A DNA stretch of 64,000 nt from Dasania sp. GY-MA-18. GTDB lineage: Bacteria; Pseudomonadota; Gammaproteobacteria; Pseudomonadales; Dasaniaceae. Positions 8,019 to 17,828 of the stretch are shown piece by piece. The translations under genes and the position numbers were made by a program. Positions within the stretch are counted from its first letter, which is position 1. Each line of letters opens with the position of its first letter. The notes beneath the pieces are model-generated. The model was not told the DNA's origin, ran no database searches, and was given only the letters and a program-made list of their open reading frames with translations. The stretch covers positions 62,001 to 126,000 of the forward strand of contig NZ_JANHAP010000010.1 in assembly GCF_024734385.1 (NCBI RefSeq), given 5' to 3'.

Positions 8019-8807
8019 TTACATAATGGCCAATTTGCTGTTGGGCATATCGGTCACCACCATGCAACCGGGGCTGTGGGTAATACAGAAAGGTGGCTTA
8101 GCCTGCGCTATGGCCTCTTGCGGCGTTACACCACAGGCCGTAAAGACGGGCACTTCACCCGCTTTAATGGTGACAGGGTCGCCAAAGTCAGTCTTGTTTA
8201 TATCGGCTATGCCTATAGCGGCCGGGTCACCAAAATGTATAGGTGCGCCATGCACTGAGGGGAAGCGGCTGCAAATTTGTATCATGCGTATGGCATCCGC
8301 CGGCTTAAAGGGGCGCATGCTCACCACGGTGTTACCGCTAAAACGGCCTGCGGGCTTACAGGCTACATTGGTGCGGTACATAGGCACGTTAACGCCTTCG
8401 GCGATATTGCGTATTTCTAAGCCATCGGCAATTAGCGCCTCTTCAAAAGAGAAAGAGCAGCCAATTAAAAAGGTCACTAGGTCATCGCGCCAGTAATCTT
8501 TAATATCGGTGACTTCGTCCGTCATCACGCCATCATTCCAGATGCGGTACTGTGGCACATCACTGCGTATATCAAAATCCTTGCCAGCCTCAGGCAGGTG
8601 GTAAGCACCAGCCTCTGGCGCAACCGCAATAACAGGGCAGGGCTTGGGGTTGCTCTGGGCAAACATTAAAAAGTCTTGCGCCCAGTCTTTGGGCAAGATC
8701 ACTACATTGGCCTGTACAAAACCGGTGCATAAACCCGAGGTATTGCTGGTGTGCTCACCGCTGCGAATCTTTTGACGCAGCGCATAAGGCGTTAAATCTG
8801 CTGACAT
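8019..8807 (-). CDS. DUF1445 putative hydro-lyase (YcsI type; D-glutamate cyclase N-domain family)
   Basis: About 262 residues, the usual size for the family. Motifs: [76 protein letters not shown] and [13 protein letters not shown], then CGVTPQEA and [13 protein letters not shown]. Database annotation calls these putative hydro-lyases. In Bacillus the homologue YcsI sits in the ycsF-kipI-kipA (pxpABC) operon, and in vertebrates the domain is the N-terminal half of D-glutamate cyclase. Start at 8807 is chosen because GAGAGG lies 6 bases before that ATG. It is the first gene of the operon. A role in supplying 5-oxoproline is inferred. Confidence 0.85.
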   Translation of the reverse strand: MSADLTPYALRQKIRSGEHTSNTSGLCTGFVQANVVILPKDWAQDFLMFAQSNPKPCPVIAVAPEAGAYHLPEAGKDFDIRSDVPQYRIWNDGVMTDEVTDIKDYWRDDLVTFLIGCSFSFEEALIADGLEIRNIAEGVNVPMYRTNVACKPAGRFSGNTVVSMRPFKPADAIRMIQICSRFPSVHGAPIHFGDPAAIGIADINKTDFGDPVTIKAGEVPVFTACGVTPQEAIAQAKPPFCITHSPGCMVVTDMPNSKLAIM

Positions 8808-8929
8808 ATAAAACCTCTCTTTCATTCTGTTTACTGCGCCGACAGCTAGCCGCTCACACCATTATTAAAGGGTGTCAGGTTGCCAAATATCAGGGGTAGC
8901 AGTAACAGAGCCAGGAAAATCAGGGCCGA

Positions 8930-8935
8930 ATTATA
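8930..8935 (-). promoter_or_regulatory. Putative -10 box of the DUF1445-pxp operon
   Basis: A perfect TATAAT reads on the minus strand about 120 bases before the DUF1445 start. No convincing -35 box is 16-18 bases upstream, so this promoter may need an activator. Apart from this and the 9105-9132 hairpin I see nothing in the gap 8808-9169. Confidence 0.35.
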
Positions 8936-9104
8936 TAGGATTTTGCCGTTTTGCACCTTAATTTAAGCGATTATTTTTACTGCAACAGACGCCTATAAGC
9001 ACACGTTTTTTAGCACATACAGGGCTTTCCGCTGTAATCAGAGCAAAAATTATGCACATGCACTGGCAAACGTACGGCAAACGTCACAATGCTCAACCAC
9101 AAAA

Positions 9105-9132
9105 AAGCCCCGCACATTGCTGAGCGGGGCTT
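9105..9132 (-). terminator. Rho-independent terminator of the LamG protein gene
   Basis: AAGCCCCGC and GCGGGGCTT form a perfect 9-bp GC-rich stem with a 10-base loop. On the minus strand it is followed by a T-run. It lies 37 bases past the stop codon of the LamG gene. Confidence 0.85.
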
Positions 9133-9169
9133 ACTAAGGGATTACCCCTCTCGTACATACATCAATAAA

Positions 9170-10393
9170 CTACTTAGCACACATGGCAAAAGCCTGACTT
9201 GTTGCACACTCCATCTGTACCGTCCAGCCATTGCCAGACTTTTTGCTATTAATGACATAACGATATTCAGGGATACAGCCGCAAGTATTCGCCAATTGAT
9301 GGCCACCAGATATAACAGTGTAATCTGACGGGCAAGTCGCCACCGACGAACCACTACATGCAGACTCAACACCCGTCACCTGAATAATCTGTGAGAAATT
9401 CCCATCATCCCCCTTATCCCCTTTTGCACCAGAGGCTGCGATGGGCAAATTAATCGTATCTGTACTGCTTGCCGTAGCATCAGAGACTGTCAGCGTCACG
9501 GTGTAAGTACCTGGAGCCAGATCATTAACCAAGACCTTTTCTCCATACCTAGCAGAAGCCTCGCCTAATATTTGCCACTGATAAGTCAGCGCGTCTCCAT
9601 CAGCATCTGAGGACTGCGAGCCATCCAGCTGCTGATTTCCATTGCTATCTACAGAAGCTCCAGCTACAGCAATCGGCGCTGTATTATTCGGCTGCGGGGG
9701 AACACCTTGATAGAGGTCAGCAACTTCGGCACTTGTCAAAGCAACTCCATAAATTTGGACATCATCAATAAAACCAGTAAAGTTTGATGACCCATTAACA
9801 GTTCCTATATAAAGCGGCTGCCCAGTGGATATAAGATCTCCTGAAGCACCATAACTTTCCGCTATAAACTGCCCATCAACATAGAACTTAGCTACAGCGC
9901 CATCATAGGTCGCCACAGCATGATGCCAAGTATTTAAAGGAGGGCTAACATCCAGCCAGCCAAGAGTGCCGATATCCCCCCCCTGTGCAAACATACTGGT
10001 AAAGATCGCTGTACCACCGTTTTCAGCCCCCATTCTAATTTCCCAGCTCGACCCGCTGTAATACCCATTATTAACAATAGCCTGATATCCAGCAGACCCT
10101 GTGCGCATATACCATACACTTACTGTTAGCTTGTCGCCCCAATGATAATTCTCCAATGAGCTCACACTAATACCAGAACTACCGTCAAAGTAATACGCAC
10201 TATCTGTATTCCCATGCCTATCTGTAGAGATCGTAGCCCCATTGACTATGCCATGATGACCATTCCCACTGTGATCATTGGCATCACCCGAAAAAGGGTA
10301 ATCCGCAATAAGGTCAGCTGCTGTATAAGCCTGAGCAGAGCCCGCCGCAAGACTCAACACCACTACACATAACTTTAAATATTGTCGATACAT
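9170..10393 (-). CDS. Secreted LamG-domain / PKD-like / collagen-like protein
   Basis: About 407 residues from the ATG at 10393, which has GGAG 9 bases upstream. Order of parts: Sec signal peptide (MYRQYLKLCVVVLSLAAGSAQA); a LamG/concanavalin-like domain over about 25-210 with YPFSGDANDHSGNGHHG, NTWHHAVATYDG, KFYVDGQ and FIDDVQIYGVALTSAEV; a PKD-like Ig fold over about 220-305 (SVDSNGNQQLDGSQSSDADGD, YTVTLTVSD); a short collagen-like GAKGDKGDDG; and a Cys-rich end with CPSDYTVISGGHQ, CGCIP, GWTVQMEC and CAK. It is likely a secreted or surface sugar-binding or adhesive protein; the ligand is unknown. It appears monocistronic. The upstream gap 10394-10689 is AT-rich and I find no clear promoter in it. 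Confidence 0.85.
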   Translation of the reverse strand: MYRQYLKLCVVVLSLAAGSAQAYTAADLIADYPFSGDANDHSGNGHHGIVNGATISTDRHGNTDSAYYFDGSSGISVSSLENYHWGDKLTVSVWYMRTGSAGYQAIVNNGYYSGSSWEIRMGAENGGTAIFTSMFAQGGDIGTLGWLDVSPPLNTWHHAVATYDGAVAKFYVDGQFIAESYGASGDLISTGQPLYIGTVNGSSNFTGFIDDVQIYGVALTSAEVADLYQGVPPQPNNTAPIAVAGASVDSNGNQQLDGSQSSDADGDALTYQWQILGEASARYGEKVLVNDLAPGTYTVTLTVSDATASSTDTINLPIAASGAKGDKGDDGNFSQIIQVTGVESACSGSSVATCPSDYTVISGGHQLANTCGCIPEYRYVINSKKSGNGWTVQMECATSQAFAMCAK

Positions 10394-10689
10394 CCTAAAT
10401 AACTCCATCATTTATCAACTTTGTATTATTTTTGTAAGGCATAAAAATTAATTTTTTATGCTTGTTGAGCATATCCAATAAATAGCATCAGATGAAGCTA
10501 TGTTTTGATGGGATCAGATATAAACTTTAATCACAGAAATAAAACCGTTGATTAAACCAACTTAAGCTCAATCAACTCCCCCATAAAAGTCACAGAGCAC
10601 AGATAAAAATGGAACCGCATGACAGAGTAAATTCCTACCCATCACATAAAATAAGTCCCCTGCCCTAAACACAAATATATAGACATAAA

Positions 10690-10721
10690 AAAACCCCATA
10701 CTCTCGCAAGTACAGGGTTTT
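10690..10721 (-). terminator. Terminator after groEL
   Basis: AAAACCC(CA)TACT and AGTA(CA)GGGTTTT form an 11-bp stem with one 2x2 internal mismatch and a CTCGCA loop. On the minus strand it ends in a T-run. It lies about 50 bases after the groL stop. Confidence 0.7.
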
Positions 10722-10769
10722 AAAAACAACTAGGCAGGCCGCGTTAGCGGCCAAACATAGTGGCGATGA

Positions 10770-12431
<1,662 letters not shown>

Positions 12432-12499
12432 TTATCTTGCTAGTAGCTACTCTAAGCACGTTGCGAGAGCAGCCTGTTCAAACCGATTAGCGTGGCTTA

Positions 12500-12790
12500 T
12501 TAAGCTATCACACCAAAAATTTCGCCTTCGCTCATGATGATTAACTCTTCACCATCAACGTTAACAGTGTTGTTGCCAGCGTAGGGGCCAAAGATAATTT
12601 GGTCGCCAACTTTTACTGATAAAGCGCGCACTTCACCGTTATCTAATACCTTGCCTTCACCTACAGCAACAACCTCACCTTGATTGGGCTTTTCTTTAGC
12701 CGAACCAGACAAAATAATACCGCCAGCTGACGTGGCCTCTTCTTCTTTGCGACGAACAACAACGCGGTCATATAAGGGACGAATATTCAT
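12500..12790 (-). CDS. groS: Co-chaperonin GroES
   Basis: 96 residues from the ATG at 12790 ([17 protein letters not shown]), the canonical GroES start, with GGAG at the right distance. The mobile loop is [48 protein letters not shown] is the C-terminal beta barrel. It caps GroEL and is the first gene of the heat-shock operon. Confidence 0.98.
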   Translation of the reverse strand: MNIRPLYDRVVVRRKEEEATSAGGIILSGSAKEKPNQGEVVAVGEGKVLDNGEVRALSVKVGDQIIFGPYAGNNTVNVDGEELIIMSEGEIFGVIA

Positions 12791-12856
12791 TTTGGCACTT
12801 CTCCAAAAACTATAATTATCTAATTTAATAAGGCCGGGCGACCCGGGATGTCTGGG

Positions 12857-12884
12857 ATATGGGGCCAGCCGGATTGACTTCAAG
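12857..12884 (-). promoter_or_regulatory. Heat-shock (sigma-32) promoter of groESL
   Basis: On the minus strand CTTGAAG (12884-12878), a 13-base spacer, then CCCCATAT (12864-12857): a near-perfect RpoH promoter. It would start the transcript about 60 bases before groS. Confidence 0.9.
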
Positions 12885-12942
12885 GCCCCAGGGCAAAAAA
12901 TTGTTAAAAAAACGGCATAAAGGGGTAAATAAGCAGGGCTGG

Positions 12943-13440
12943 CTAGTCCTCGCGGCGATACTCCCCCTCTATAGTGGTGTTGTGCGAGCCTGGCACCTCA
13001 CGCTGCACCTCCGCCTTAGGGCCAGCGGGACGAGGCCCGGCCTGCCCCTGCGAGCTATAACTAAAACTGGCATAACCACTACCGCCCGCCATAACCCCCT
13101 TGCGTATAAGATGCTCTATAGCCCAGCCACGAGTTAGCGGTAACAAGCATAAAAAACCCAGCGCATCTGTAATAAAGCCTGGGGTTAGTAATAGCGCGCC
13201 ACCCACCGCCAGTACTATGCCCGACAACATCTCTTTAATAGGGATCTCACCCTGGGCCATACGCTGATTGGCCCGCAGCAAGGTATCCAAGCCCTGTTTA
13301 CGTAACAAGCCCGCCCCAATAATGGCCGTCAACAACACCAAGGCCACCGTGTTGAGGCCGCCTATATGATCCCCCACCTCGATAAGCAACATGATTTCGG
13401 CAATGGGAATAAGTACAAACAGAAAAAATAGAATACGCAT
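12943..13440 (-). CDS. fxsA: FxsA family membrane protein
   Basis: 165 residues. FxsA is a small inner-membrane protein; in E. coli its excess relieves exclusion of phage T7 by the F plasmid. Seen: [26 protein letters not shown] with the typical early glutamates, [18 protein letters not shown], the [19 protein letters not shown] loop and [21 protein letters not shown]. The C-terminal 50 residues are polar and disordered-looking. It is upstream of groES on the same strand, as in E. coli, and has its own sigma-32 promoter, so it may belong to the heat-shock regulon here. Confidence 0.92.
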   Translation of the reverse strand: MRILFFLFVLIPIAEIMLLIEVGDHIGGLNTVALVLLTAIIGAGLLRKQGLDTLLRANQRMAQGEIPIKEMLSGIVLAVGGALLLTPGFITDALGFLCLLPLTRGWAIEHLIRKGVMAGGSGYASFSYSSQGQAGPRPAGPKAEVQREVPGSHNTTIEGEYRRED

Positions 13441-13471
13441 GAAGAGCTCTGATTATTGAGTATGTGCATTA

Positions 13472-13499
13472 ATATGGGGTTGCTCAGCAAAGTTTCAAG
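13472..13499 (-). promoter_or_regulatory. Heat-shock (sigma-32) promoter of fxsA
   Basis: CTTGAAA (13499-13493), a 13-base spacer and CCCCATAT (13479-13472) on the minus strand: a consensus RpoH promoter about 32 bases before the fxsA start. Spacer length and -10 box are the same as for groESL. Confidence 0.9.
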
Positions 13500-13682
13500 G
13501 GCATAGCCAAGGCCTGCCACAGCAGGCTTAGGCAGACACTACAGCGCTAACGTCTTTCGGCAATGACTGCGAGCTAACAACAGCGGCAGCAAAATGAAAA
13601 GCCTAGCGCACAGCCTTCCGACCCCAACTTAGCAATAGAAAGCTCTGGGTTAGTTCGCCAAAAAGCTGAGCAGTTTCGTCAA

Positions 13683-13711
13683 TTGTCGCCTACTCTAAAC
13701 ACTGCAATAAT
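13683..13711 (+). promoter_or_regulatory. Putative sigma-70 promoter for the SDR gene
   Basis: TTGTCG, 17 bases, AATAAT, about 45 bases before the ATG at 13757. Apart from this and the fxsA promoter I see nothing in the gap 13441-13756. Confidence 0.4.
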
Positions 13712-13756
13712 GTCGACATTTTCACCCTCTGCAACACTTACCCAAAAGGTAGCAAC

Positions 13757-14518
13757 ATGAATTTAAATAACAAAGTTATCGCCATTACCGGTGGCGGCCA
13801 AGGCTTAGGCCGCTCTATGGCGACATTATTGGCCAGTAAGGGCGCACGCCTGGCACTGATAGACCTCAACCAAGAAAAATTGAATGAAACCGCGCAACTG
13901 TGCAAAGACGCTGGCGGTGACGCGAAGGCTTATATAGCCAACGTCGCCAATGAAGAACAGGTAGTGGCAGCCTTTGCCACCATAGCCAGCGACTTTGGCC
14001 AGTTAGACGGCCTGATTAACAATGCCGGCATACTGCGCGATGGCATGCTGATTAAAGCCAAAGACGGCAAGGTAGAGAAAAAACTCAGCCTGGCCGAATG
14101 GCAAGCGGTGATAGACGTCAACCTCACCGGGGTCTTTTTGTGTGGCCGCGAAGCCGCCGAGCAAATGATAAAAACCGGCAGCAAAGGCGTGATTATTAAT
14201 ATCTCCAGCATCTCCCGCGCCGGTAACGTAGGCCAAACCAATTACTCTGCCGCGAAAGCAGGTGTTGCCGCCATGACGGTCACCTGGGCCAAGGAACTAG
14301 CCCGCTACGGCATACGCTCCGCCGCTGTGGCCCCCGGTTTTATCGCCACCGACATGGTCGCCAGCATGAAGCCAGAAGCACTGGAAAAATTCACCTCAGT
14401 AATCCCCGCCAAACGCCTAGGCGCACCGGAAGAAATCGCCGCAACCTGCCTCTATATTTTTGAGACCGATTATGTCAATGGCCGCGTGATAGAAATGGAT
14501 GGTGGTTTACGGCTGTAA
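13757..14518 (+). CDS. Short-chain dehydrogenase/reductase (FabG-like)
   Basis: 253 residues, typical classical SDR. Seen: the Rossmann glycine motif [13 protein letters not shown] (about 10-22), LINNAG (about 87-92), the catalytic serine in INISSIS, YSAAKAG with the catalytic Tyr and Lys, and the C-terminal [11 protein letters not shown](P)-dependent oxidation or reduction of a ketone/alcohol is certain by family; the substrate is not. An insert [16 protein letters not shown] after ILRDGM is slightly longer than in FabG proper, so a housekeeping 3-oxoacyl-ACP reductase role is doubtful. No acp or fab genes are nearby. AAAAGG lies upstream of the start. Confidence 0.88.
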   Translation: MNLNNKVIAITGGGQGLGRSMATLLASKGARLALIDLNQEKLNETAQLCKDAGGDAKAYIANVANEEQVVAAFATIASDFGQLDGLINNAGILRDGMLIKAKDGKVEKKLSLAEWQAVIDVNLTGVFLCGREAAEQMIKTGSKGVIINISSISRAGNVGQTNYSAAKAGVAAMTVTWAKELARYGIRSAAVAPGFIATDMVASMKPEALEKFTSVIPAKRLGAPEEIAATCLYIFETDYVNGRVIEMDGGLRL

Positions 14519-14521
14519 ATC

Positions 14522-14549
14522 AGCTACAAGCTACAAGCTACAAGCTACA
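14522..14549. repeat. Four tandem copies of a 7-base unit
   Basis: AGCTACA repeated four times directly after the SDR stop codon, followed by AG. The unit length is not a multiple of 3 and it is non-coding; copy number may vary between strains. Confidence 0.85.
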
Positions 14550-14560
14550 AGATGATGGTC

Positions 14561-14580
14561 ACTCCGGCGCAGGCCGGAGT
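14561..14580. repeat. REP-like GC-rich palindrome
   Basis: ACTCCGGC-GCAG-GCCGGAGT, a perfect 8-bp stem set in GTC...CCAGC. It has the same frame as the element at 1347-1367. Confidence 0.6.
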
Positions 14581-14634
14581 CCAGCCCTTGCTATCGACTA
14601 GGAACTAGTGGCTAGAATCTATAGACTTCTTCCT

Positions 14635-14946
14635 ATGACTGAAATTTCCAATGCCCAAAAAATCTGGCTGGCGGTGCAGCAAATCCCTGCGGGTAAGGTG
14701 GCCACTTATGGCCAAGTGGCCGAGCTAGCCGGCATACCCGGCGCGGCTAGGCTGGTGGGCAATACCATGCACAAACTCCCCGCAGGCAGCCAACTGCCTT
14801 GGCACCGAGTGGTCAGCGCTCAAGGCAAACTCTCGTTGCCCGAAAACAGCAGCGGCTATCGCGAACAAAAGCTGCGCCTGGAAAGCGAAGGCATAGTCTT
14901 TAAGGGCCAGCGCATCCCTTTGGCTCACTACCGCTGGCAGCCCTAA
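14635..14946 (+). CDS. Alkyltransferase-like (ATL) DNA repair protein
   Basis: 103 residues from the ATG at 14635 (a GTG nine codons upstream is possible). It matches the DNA-binding domain of O6-alkylguanine alkyltransferases: IPAGKVATYGQVAELAG, ARLVGNTMHKLP, then LPWHRVVSAQGKL. The alkyl-accepting cysteine of PCHRV is replaced by tryptophan (Trp56), which defines the ATL family. Such proteins bind alkylated guanine, flip it and hand it to nucleotide excision repair instead of repairing it themselves. It is a stand-alone gene; the weak ribosome site leaves the exact start uncertain. Confidence 0.9.
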   Translation: MTEISNAQKIWLAVQQIPAGKVATYGQVAELAGIPGAARLVGNTMHKLPAGSQLPWHRVVSAQGKLSLPENSSGYREQKLRLESEGIVFKGQRIPLAHYRWQP

Positions 14947-15045
14947 GCAAGCGATCTATATCGGCAAACATCCTGCAGCCATAGCACGGTGAATTCTGTG
15001 CTAAAATCTCGCCCCCTACAGACCGCAGCCATAACAGCTATCGCC

Positions 15046-15774
15046 ATGACCGAAAAAGATTCGATTTACGCCAGCGCCCTCAGCAATATTGCCGACTTTG
15101 CTTTTGATGAAAAAGTTGCCGCCGTTTTCCCCGACATGATACAACGCTCGGTACCCGGCTATAGCACCATAATCGCCATGACCGGTGTTATGGCCGAACG
15201 CTACGCCCAAGCTGGCAGTTACTGCTACGACCTAGGCTGCTCACTGGGCGCCTCCACCCTGGCCATGGCCAAGCAAATTGAAGGACGTAATTGCAACATC
15301 ATAGGGGTGGACAACTCCCCCGCCATGTTAGAGCACTGCAAAAGCAATATAGCCGACAGCGGCTACAGCACCCCCGTGCAATTACTCTGCAAAGATCTCA
15401 ACGAGGTTACGATAAAAAATGCCTCAGTAGTGGTGCTTAACTTTACTCTGCAATTTATCGCCATAGAGCAGCGCGCCGCTCTACTCAGCCGCATAGCCGA
15501 GGGTATGAACGAGGGCGGCATTTTAATTTTGTCGGAAAAAATCTTGTTCGAAGATGAACACCTGCAAGCGCTCAACACTGACTTACACCACAGCTTTAAA
15601 CGCGCCAACGGCTACAGCGATTTAGAAATCAGCCAAAAACGCGCCTCTATAGAAAAGGTGTTATTACCCGAAACCATCAACACCCACCAGCAACGCCTAC
15701 AACAGGCGGGTTTTAAATCCATAGATGTGTGGTTTCAATGTTTTAATTTTGCCTCTTTGGTTGCCATAAAATAA
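15046..15774 (+). CDS. cmoA: Carboxy-S-adenosyl-L-methionine synthase CmoA
   Basis: 242 residues from the ATG at 15046 ([10 protein letters not shown]), which fits the family start; a GTG 19 codons upstream is less likely. CmoA makes carboxy-SAM from SAM and prephenate, the donor for the cmo5U wobble modification in tRNA. Seen: [19 protein letters not shown], the SAM-binding [24 protein letters not shown] and LNFTLQFI. Its stop overlaps the cmoB start by one base (TAATG). Confidence 0.96.
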   Translation: MTEKDSIYASALSNIADFAFDEKVAAVFPDMIQRSVPGYSTIIAMTGVMAERYAQAGSYCYDLGCSLGASTLAMAKQIEGRNCNIIGVDNSPAMLEHCKSNIADSGYSTPVQLLCKDLNEVTIKNASVVVLNFTLQFIAIEQRAALLSRIAEGMNEGGILILSEKILFEDEHLQALNTDLHHSFKRANGYSDLEISQKRASIEKVLLPETINTHQQRLQQAGFKSIDVWFQCFNFASLVAIK

Positions 15775-16766
15775 TGACGGATTTACTACAGCGCTATCAG
15801 CCCTTTTTACAGCAACTAGCGGCAACAGATTTACAAGAATGGTCAACCGAACTGCCCCAGCAAATCGCCCAAGGCCTAGACCCCAAGCGTTACGGCGACC
15901 TGCCGCGCTGGCAAAAAGTGTTAGCGCAGCTACCCGGCTGGCAGGCTACAACTATAGATTTAAACCAAGCCGCAGTGTCAGTATTAGGCGACAACACCGC
16001 CGCGCAGCAACGTGAATTTGCCGAATTGCTCAAAGGCTTACACCCCTGGCGCAAAGGCCCGTTTCATTTATTTGGCGTAGACATAGACACCGAATGGCGC
16101 TCGGATTGGAAGTGGGACAGGTTAAAAGATCGCATCAGCCCGTTACCAGGCCGCAAAGTTTTGGACATAGGCTGCGGCAGCGGCTACCACTGCTGGCGCA
16201 TGCGCGGTGCCGGTGCCGAGTTAGTCATAGGCATAGACCCCACGCCGCTGTTTATTGTGCAATTCTTTTTGCTGCAGCACTATATTCAAGACCCCGCCGT
16301 CACCGTACTGCCCATGGGTATAGAACACCTGCCTGCCAAACTGCAGTTTTTTGATACTGTATTTTCCATGGGCGTTTTATACCACCGCCGCTCCCCCTTT
16401 GATCATCTAATCGAGCTGCGCGACTGCCTGCGCCCCGGCGGTGAGTTAGTGTTAGAAACCTTAATTATTGATGGCGACGAAGGCCAAGTACTGGTGCCCG
16501 AGGGCCGCTACGCCCGCATGGGCAATGTGTGGTTTTTACCCAGCTCGGCCACCTTAATGCAGTGGCTGAAAAAAGTAGGCTTTATAGACATAACATTAGT
16601 TGATGAAACCATTACCACTATAGAAGAGCAGCGCCGCACCGACTGGATGAACTTTTACTCGCTGGAACAGTTCTTAGACCCCAACGATCACAGCAAAACC
16701 ATAGAGGGCTACCCCGCCCCCAAGCGCGCTATTATTACCGCTAAAACCGCGCAAAAAAACGGCTAG
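15774..16766 (+). CDS. cmoB: tRNA U34 carboxymethyltransferase CmoB
   Basis: 330 residues. CmoB transfers the carboxymethyl group of carboxy-SAM to 5-hydroxyuridine 34 of tRNA, completing the work of CmoA. Seen: LPRWQKVLAQLP, LHPWRKGPFHLFGVDIDTEWRSDWKWDR, KVLDIGCGSGYHCWRM (SAM site), GIDPTPLFIVQF, FSMGVLYHRRSPFDHL and FLPSSATLMQWLKKVGF, all family landmarks. It is translationally coupled to cmoA. The globin gene follows 20 bases later in the same direction. Confidence 0.97.
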   Translation: MTDLLQRYQPFLQQLAATDLQEWSTELPQQIAQGLDPKRYGDLPRWQKVLAQLPGWQATTIDLNQAAVSVLGDNTAAQQREFAELLKGLHPWRKGPFHLFGVDIDTEWRSDWKWDRLKDRISPLPGRKVLDIGCGSGYHCWRMRGAGAELVIGIDPTPLFIVQFFLLQHYIQDPAVTVLPMGIEHLPAKLQFFDTVFSMGVLYHRRSPFDHLIELRDCLRPGGELVLETLIIDGDEGQVLVPEGRYARMGNVWFLPSSATLMQWLKKVGFIDITLVDETITTIEEQRRTDWMNFYSLEQFLDPNDHSKTIEGYPAPKRAIITAKTAQKNG

Positions 16767-16786
16767 GCTTAGGAGCGCAGCAGACC

Positions 16787-17242
16787 ATGAAACACGACAT
16801 TGTTAACGCCGCCGATATAGACGCCTTAGTCACCGCCTTTTATCAAAAAGTATTACCCGACCCCATCATAGGTTTTATTTTTACTGATATAGCGGGCATA
16901 GATTTAGCCCAGCACCTACCCAAAATTGCTGGCTTTTGGCACAAAATACTGCTGCCACAATCCCCTGAAGGGCAGGCCTATAAAGGCCGTACCTTTGAGA
17001 TACACCAGCACCTGCACCAGCACTGCCAACTCAACGAGCACCACTTTCAACGCTGGGTTTTATTATTTACTCGCACCGTGGATGAGCTTTATGCCGGACC
17101 GCTGGCCGATCTAACTAAGCAGCGCGCCGCCGCGATTGCGGAGTCCATGCATAAGGGGCTACACAATAAAGCCGCCACCCAGCATATGCTGCAACGGGAG
17201 CAAACTGGTGTGCAGTTTTTTGAACCAGATCAAAGCGCTTAG
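16787..17242 (+). CDS. Group III truncated haemoglobin
   Basis: 151 residues. Resembles the trHbIII (Campylobacter Ctb-like) family: ALVTAFYQKVLPDPIIGFIFTDI, DLAQHLPKIAGFWHKILL, GRTFEIHQHL containing the likely haem-ligand histidine region, and HFQRWVLLFTRTVDELYAG. These small haem proteins bind O2 or NO; their role is usually in NO tolerance or low-oxygen physiology. It follows cmoB by 20 bases, so it is probably cotranscribed, although no link with tRNA modification is known. Confidence 0.88.
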   Translation: MKHDIVNAADIDALVTAFYQKVLPDPIIGFIFTDIAGIDLAQHLPKIAGFWHKILLPQSPEGQAYKGRTFEIHQHLHQHCQLNEHHFQRWVLLFTRTVDELYAGPLADLTKQRAAAIAESMHKGLHNKAATQHMLQREQTGVQFFEPDQSA

Positions 17243-17436
17243 GCTATAAACTGCGTAAACTCTTACCGTTCCAGTCGTGCAATAGCTATTTATTGATCAG
17301 CGACTTAGGTAGTACTACCTAGCGCCACTCGGTAATTACCGATTTCGCCGCAACCACTACAGGGCTAATATAAACAGCATGTAGTAACAGCTAGCAGCGG
17401 TTTCCTAGCACCCATCTAGGTCTCACACTTTTTTTT

Positions 17437-17459
17437 AGCGCCCTTCGGGGTGCTTTTTT
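17437..17459 (+). terminator. Rho-independent terminator with UUCG tetraloop
   Basis: AGCGCCC-TTCG-GGGTGCT followed by a T-run. It lies about 195 bases after the haemoglobin gene and probably ends the cmoAB-globin transcript. The rest of the gap 17243-17539 shows nothing I can name. Confidence 0.85.
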
Positions 17460-17539
17460 ATGCCTGCGTTTTTTGCCTTGCCGCAATAGCTAAAATTGTT
17501 ATCATGCCGCTCTCAAACAATCTCCCGCAGAGTGACAAT

Positions 17540-17827
17540 ATGCCTGACCCTATCGCTACTCAAATTAACACCATGCAAACCATGGCAAAAGCTGGCCACA
17601 GCATGGCTGAAATTTTGGGCTATTTAACCAAGGACCAAGGTATAGAGCAGCAGCTGGTACTAATGGAGCGCTGTCGCGATGCCTTTGGCTGCCACTTGGG
17701 TGAAGTGACTGCCATAGGCGCTTGGTGGCACGATGGCAGCTGCGAACTTAATGATGAGGCCATCAACGCCTATATAGGCTATATCGCCAGTGACTATGCC
17801 GCGGGCATTACCACTAGCGAGGGCTAA
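17540..17827 (+). CDS. Small hypothetical protein
   Basis: 95 residues from the ATG at 17540; the longer reading frame to 17450 would start inside the terminator hairpin. Family not recognised. Soluble and acidic, with a helical first half (INTMQTMAKAGHSMAEILGYLTKDQG) and CRDAFGCHLGEVTAIGAWWHDGSC, where three cysteines could bind metal or pair. The start codon has only a weak GAG upstream. It ends one base from the convergent DUF3047 gene. Confidence 0.6.
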   Translation: MPDPIATQINTMQTMAKAGHSMAEILGYLTKDQGIEQQLVLMERCRDAFGCHLGEVTAIGAWWHDGSCELNDEAINAYIGYIASDYAAGITTSEG

Positions 17828-17828
17828 A

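Noticed and set aside
9089-9372. Short frames on both strands around 9.1-9.4 kb
   Set aside because: They cover the terminator and the antisense or shifted frame of the LamG gene.
17450-17539. Longer start for the small hypothetical protein at 17450
   Set aside because: This start is inside the terminator stem and T-run; the ATG at 17540 is the sensible one.
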